Shown piece by piece: positions 6,240-8,479 of a stretch of 8,479 nucleotides of DNA. The stretch is taken from assembly GCA_016282215.1 (NCBI GenBank), contig JAEEKC010000040.1:1-8479 (forward strand). The letters are read 5' to 3'. The position numbers were made by a program, and so were the translations under genes. Numbering within the stretch: position 1 is the first letter of the stretch; each line of letters starts with the position of its first letter. Origin of the DNA: Lachnospiraceae bacterium (GTDB taxonomy: Bacteria; Bacillota; Clostridia; Lachnospirales; Lachnospiraceae). The notes beneath the pieces were generated by a model. It searched no databases. It had not been told where the DNA came from and saw only the letters and a program-made list of their open reading frames with translations.

Positions 6240-6268
6240 ATCATATAACATTTTAGGAATCAATGCAA
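6240..6268 (-). promoter_or_regulatory. Sigma-A-type promoter of the mraZ operon
   Basis: On the minus strand a -35-like TTGCAT (6268-6263) is separated by exactly 17 nt from a -10 TATGAT (6245-6240), which differs from TATAAT at one position. Transcription would begin near 6233, just after the lgt terminator and at the upstream edge of the MraZ repeats. The -35 is poor (first three bases match TTGACA), consistent with a promoter whose output is modulated by the adjacent operator. Sequence-based only. Confidence 0.75.
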
Positions 6269-6300
6269 GACCAAAATTCATGATTTCTTAAAAAAATCGC

Positions 6301-6328
6301 AAAAAAAGAACGGCCCGGGCCGTTCTTT
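6301..6328 (-). terminator. Rho-independent terminator after lgt
   Basis: A perfect 24-nt inverted repeat (6305-6316 with 6317-6328; minus-strand arms AAAGAACGGCCC and GGGCCGTTCTTT) is followed on the minus strand by further T residues, giving seven T in a row at the 3' side and a second T7 about 5 nt beyond. It closes the ychF-lgt unit and separates it from the mraZ promoter. Read on the plus strand the same stem is followed only by TTTG, so the minus direction is the effective one. Confidence 0.92.
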
Positions 6329-6364
6329 GTCAGATCTTTGTATACACCAGTATTTACGCCGCTT

Positions 6365-7270
6365 TCAAGCCTCCTTTTCCGGCTCTTTAGCGGTCTCTTT
6401 TTTCGTTTTTTCATCCCCCGTTTTTGCGATCCGGACGCGCCAGATCACCTCGCAGATCAAAGCAAAAACAAACAGGATGATCCCCAGCATTTGGGAAACC
6501 GCTATATTTGTATGCCCGATCTTGAGCTGATCGGTCCGGATCCCTTCGATTACAAACCGGATGATCCCATATCCGCCCAGATACATCAGCATGAGCTCGC
6601 CGTCAAACTTCTTATGTTTCCGGTAAAGCCACATGATCAGCAGCAATATCGCATTGCAGCCGCTTTCATACAGAAAAGTGGGATGCACCTGGATATAATT
6701 GACGCCATCCGTCACATGACTCATCAGCTCTGCCGTTACATCACGACTCCGCACCGCCTCTAACGGCAGCCGCATGGCAACCAGATTGTCCGTATAGCCG
6801 CCAAAGACCTCGCGGTTGGTAAAATTTCCCCACCGGCCGATGATCTGTCCGACCAAAAGTCCCATGACGACACAATCCATCATGCGGAAATAGCCGATCT
6901 TCTTGATCCTTGTAAAAATGAAGGTCACCAGAAACCCGACGATCACGCCGCCGTAGATCGCCAGCCCGCCGCCGCGGATATCCAGGATCTCTTTCGGATT
7001 GTTCTTATAGTAATCCCAGAAAAAGATCACATAATAGACTCTGGCACCCAGCACCGAAAAAAAGATCAGCGGAACCGCCAGTTCCCAAACCGTATCCTTC
7101 GGATTGCCCAGCCTGTCGCTCTCCTTGTTTCCAAGCGCCAGCCCAAGAACCATGCCGATGGCGATGATGACGCCATAGAGTGCAATGAAAAAGTTTCCTA
7201 TATAAATGCCTTTCGGCACATTTGTCAGATAGATTCCCAGATGCGGGAATGCAATGTCCCCTACTGCCAT
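6365..7270 (-). CDS. lgt: Phosphatidylglycerol--prolipoprotein diacylglyceryl transferase
   Basis: A 301-residue polytopic membrane protein. It catalyses the first step of lipoprotein maturation: transfer of diacylglyceryl from phosphatidylglycerol to the lipobox cysteine. About seven hydrophobic segments are visible (roughly 24-47, 62-82, 103-121, 128-145, 204-217, 226-243, 256-279), followed by a Lys/Glu-rich cytoplasmic tail (282-301). The Lgt signature GRWGNFTNREVFG spans 145-157; R146, N149 and E154 correspond to E. coli R143, N146 and E151. HPTFLYES (196-203) is also typical. In GGGLAIYGG (100-108) the residue aligned to E. coli H103 is Tyr106. The start is set by AGGAG 7-8 nt upstream, overlapping the ychF TAG stop; this implies coupling to ychF. 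A strong terminator follows 37 nt after the stop. Confidence 0.96.
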   Translation of the reverse strand: MAVGDIAFPHLGIYLTNVPKGIYIGNFFIALYGVIIAIGMVLGLALGNKESDRLGNPKDTVWELAVPLIFFSVLGARVYYVIFFWDYYKNNPKEILDIRGGGLAIYGGVIVGFLVTFIFTRIKKIGYFRMMDCVVMGLLVGQIIGRWGNFTNREVFGGYTDNLVAMRLPLEAVRSRDVTAELMSHVTDGVNYIQVHPTFLYESGCNAILLLIMWLYRKHKKFDGELMLMYLGGYGIIRFVIEGIRTDQLKIGHTNIAVSQMLGIILFVFALICEVIWRVRIAKTGDEKTKKETAKEPEKEA

Positions 7271-7280
7271 AAATTATCTC

Positions 7281-8378
7281 CTAGACATTAAAGCGGAATA
7301 AAATGACATCCCCATCTTTCACAACGTAGTCCTTTCCTTCCATGCCGACAAGTCCTTTCTCGCGGGCTGCGGCAAGGCTTCCCTGCTCTAAGAGATCTTT
7401 ATAGTTGACAACCTCGGCCTTGATGAAGCCGCGTTCAAAGTCCGTATGGATCTTGCCGGCTGCCTGCGGCGCCTTCGTACCTTTCCTGATCGTCCATGCC
7501 CTGGTCTCGTCCTCTCCGCTGGTCAAAAAGCTCATCAGGCCAAGCAGGTCATAAGATGCTGTGATCAGCTTATCAAGGCCGCTGCTCTCAGCACCAAGGT
7601 CCTTTAAGTATTCCGCCTTTTCTTCTTCAGAAAGTTCCGCCAGCTCCTGCTCAATCTCGGCGCATACCACAAATACGCCGTCGCCGTCACCTTTGGCGAA
7701 TTCCCTGACTGCTGCCACATGCGGATTGGATGCGCCGTCATCAGCCAGGTCATCTTCCGCCACGTTCGCTGCAAAGATCGTCGGCTTTGCCGTCAACAGA
7801 TTATAGGTTGCGAAGAGTTCCTGCTCTTCCTCATCTGCGATCTCAAAAGTCTTCGCGCTCTTTCCGTCTTCCAGATGCGCCTTGATCCTCTTTAACAGAT
7901 CTTCTTCCTTTGCCAGTTTTTTATCGTTTCTGGCCCCTCTTGCCACCTTGGAAATCCTGCGCTCCAAGATTTCCAGATCGGAAAAGATGAGTTCGAGATC
8001 GATGGTCTCGATATCACGCAGCGGATCAACGCTGCCGTCCACATGCACCACATTTTCATCTTCAAAGCAACGTACCACATGAACGATGGCGTCTACTTCA
8101 CGAATGTTGGACAGAAACTGATTCCCGAGACCTTCGCCTTTGGATGCACCTTTTACCAGCCCGGCAATGTCCACGAATTCAATGGTAGCAGGCGTCACCT
8201 TCTTGGAATGATACATATCACCCAAAAGCTGCAGCCGCTCATCCGGTACCGGGACGATGCCCACATTCGGATCGATGGTACAGAACGGATAATTGGCTGA
8301 TTCCGCCCCTGCTTTTGTCAACGAATTGAATAATGTACTTTTTCCCACATTCGGGAGACCGACGATTCCTAGTTTCAT
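7281..8378 (-). CDS. ychF: YchF/OLA1-family redox-regulated ATPase
   Basis: A 365-residue protein, close to the 363 aa of E. coli YchF. It is an Obg-related P-loop NTPase that, unlike its relatives, prefers ATP; the family associates with ribosomes and affects translation and stress responses. Visible motifs: P-loop GLPNVGKST at residues 7-15, switch II DIAGLVKGASKGEGLGNQF from residue 70, and the family-specific NxxE (N205-E208, in ANVAEDDL), which replaces the NKxD that confers guanine specificity. H112 in VVHV matches the catalytic His114 of E. coli by position. A charged helical region at 130-190 corresponds to the coiled-coil insertion, and the C-terminal 85 residues (from about 280) form the TGS domain. 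The ATG follows AAGGAGG (8391-8397) at a long 12-nt spacing; a weaker AAGG lies 4 nt upstream. The stop is 10 nt before lgt, so the two are probably co-transcribed. Confidence 0.97.
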   Translation of the reverse strand: MKLGIVGLPNVGKSTLFNSLTKAGAESANYPFCTIDPNVGIVPVPDERLQLLGDMYHSKKVTPATIEFVDIAGLVKGASKGEGLGNQFLSNIREVDAIVHVVRCFEDENVVHVDGSVDPLRDIETIDLELIFSDLEILERRISKVARGARNDKKLAKEEDLLKRIKAHLEDGKSAKTFEIADEEEQELFATYNLLTAKPTIFAANVAEDDLADDGASNPHVAAVREFAKGDGDGVFVVCAEIEQELAELSEEEKAEYLKDLGAESSGLDKLITASYDLLGLMSFLTSGEDETRAWTIRKGTKAPQAAGKIHTDFERGFIKAEVVNYKDLLEQGSLAAAREKGLVGMEGKDYVVKDGDVILFRFNV

Positions 8379-8404
8379 TTTTCCTTATATCCTCCTTAAA
8401 CCCC

Positions 8405-8472
8405 TTATACTTACTGGCTTCGTTCGATGCAGCCCTCTGACCGAGTGCCACCTCGAGTGCCACGGGGGTTTT
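8405..8472. other. Structured, repeat-containing non-coding stretch upstream of ychF
   Basis: This is the part of the ychF upstream region that fits no gene. It contains the 10-nt direct repeat CGAGTGCCAC at 8442-8451 and 8454-8463 (12-nt period). Its flanks are complementary: AAACCCC at 8398-8404 can pair with GGGGTTT at 8465-8471, closing a roughly 60-nt internal region, and inside it GGCT and AGCC (about 8416-8434) can form a short stem. On the plus strand the closing arm runs into TTTTCTTT, which resembles a terminator tail; on the minus strand the element would sit in the ychF 5' leader. The sequence gives me the impression of a dispersed intergenic repeat of Lachnospiraceae, but that is unverified memory. 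It could also be the 3' end of the preceding transcript or an RNA leader. Confidence 0.4.
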
Positions 8473-8479
8473 CTTTACA

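Noticed and set aside
8239..8463. Minus-strand open frame running from the upstream repeat into ychF in another frame
   Set aside because: Starts at a GTG inside the direct repeat and continues out of frame through the start of ychF, which has unmistakable motifs; not a gene, although the upstream sequence itself is flagged.
1..8479. Mobile elements, CRISPR arrays, tRNA or rRNA genes, phage genes
   Set aside because: No transposase or integrase reading frame, no regularly spaced repeat-spacer array, no cloverleaf and no rRNA-like stretch seen; all long minus-strand frames are housekeeping genes.

Overview
All recognisable genes in this window lie on the minus strand, so biological order runs from high to low coordinates: ychF, lgt, mraZ, rsmH, ftsL-like, a class B penicillin-binding protein (PBP), a 27-codon small ORF, murD, and the first codons of a further gene at the window edge. 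Moderate GC, AGGAG-type ribosome binding sites, the protein styles (Clostridia-type PBP and FtsL, MurD of 484 aa) and gene order point to a low-GC-type Gram-positive of the class Clostridia, most likely a Lachnospiraceae-like gut anaerobe. This placement is inference; no rRNA or marker search was possible.

Region by region. (1) 8379-8479: an untranslated stretch upstream of ychF with a 10-nt direct repeat and complementary ends that no gene explains. (2) 8378-6365: ychF and lgt, 10 nt apart and apparently co-transcribed, ending at a perfect 24-nt palindromic terminator at 6305-6328. (3) 6268-6193: a promoter followed by four GTGG repeats plus one degenerate copy, spaced 10-11 nt, which is a textbook MraZ operator. 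(4) 6188-1759: the division and cell wall (dcw) block mraZ, rsmH, ftsL-like and PBP. ftsL and PBP overlap by 4 nt; rsmH and ftsL are separated by 99 nt. (5) 1758-1512: a 247-nt gap where mraY (and often murF or a second PBP) is expected in related dcw clusters. It instead holds a plus-oriented hairpin with a T8 tract, a 10-bp hairpin whose loop carries a Shine-Dalgarno/anti-Shine-Dalgarno sequence, and a 27-codon ORF with a good ribosome binding site. (6) 1511-57: murD with an enlarged N-terminal domain. (7) 52-1: a small hairpin abutting a strong ribosome binding site and the first seven codons of the next gene, by cluster logic probably ftsW.

Functionally, MraZ controls the block; RsmH tunes the ribosomal P site; the FtsL-like protein and PBP are septal divisome components, the PBP crosslinking peptidoglycan; MurD adds D-glutamate to the cytoplasmic precursor. 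Lgt, upstream, starts lipoprotein maturation, and YchF is a translation-associated ATPase. The core genes are ordinary. The parts worth a second look are the mraY-less gap with its structured RNA and small ORF, the phased MraZ operator that runs into the mraZ ribosome binding site, and the repeat-like leader of ychF. I see no mobile element, CRISPR array, tRNA or rRNA, and no clear evidence of an undescribed multi-gene system.
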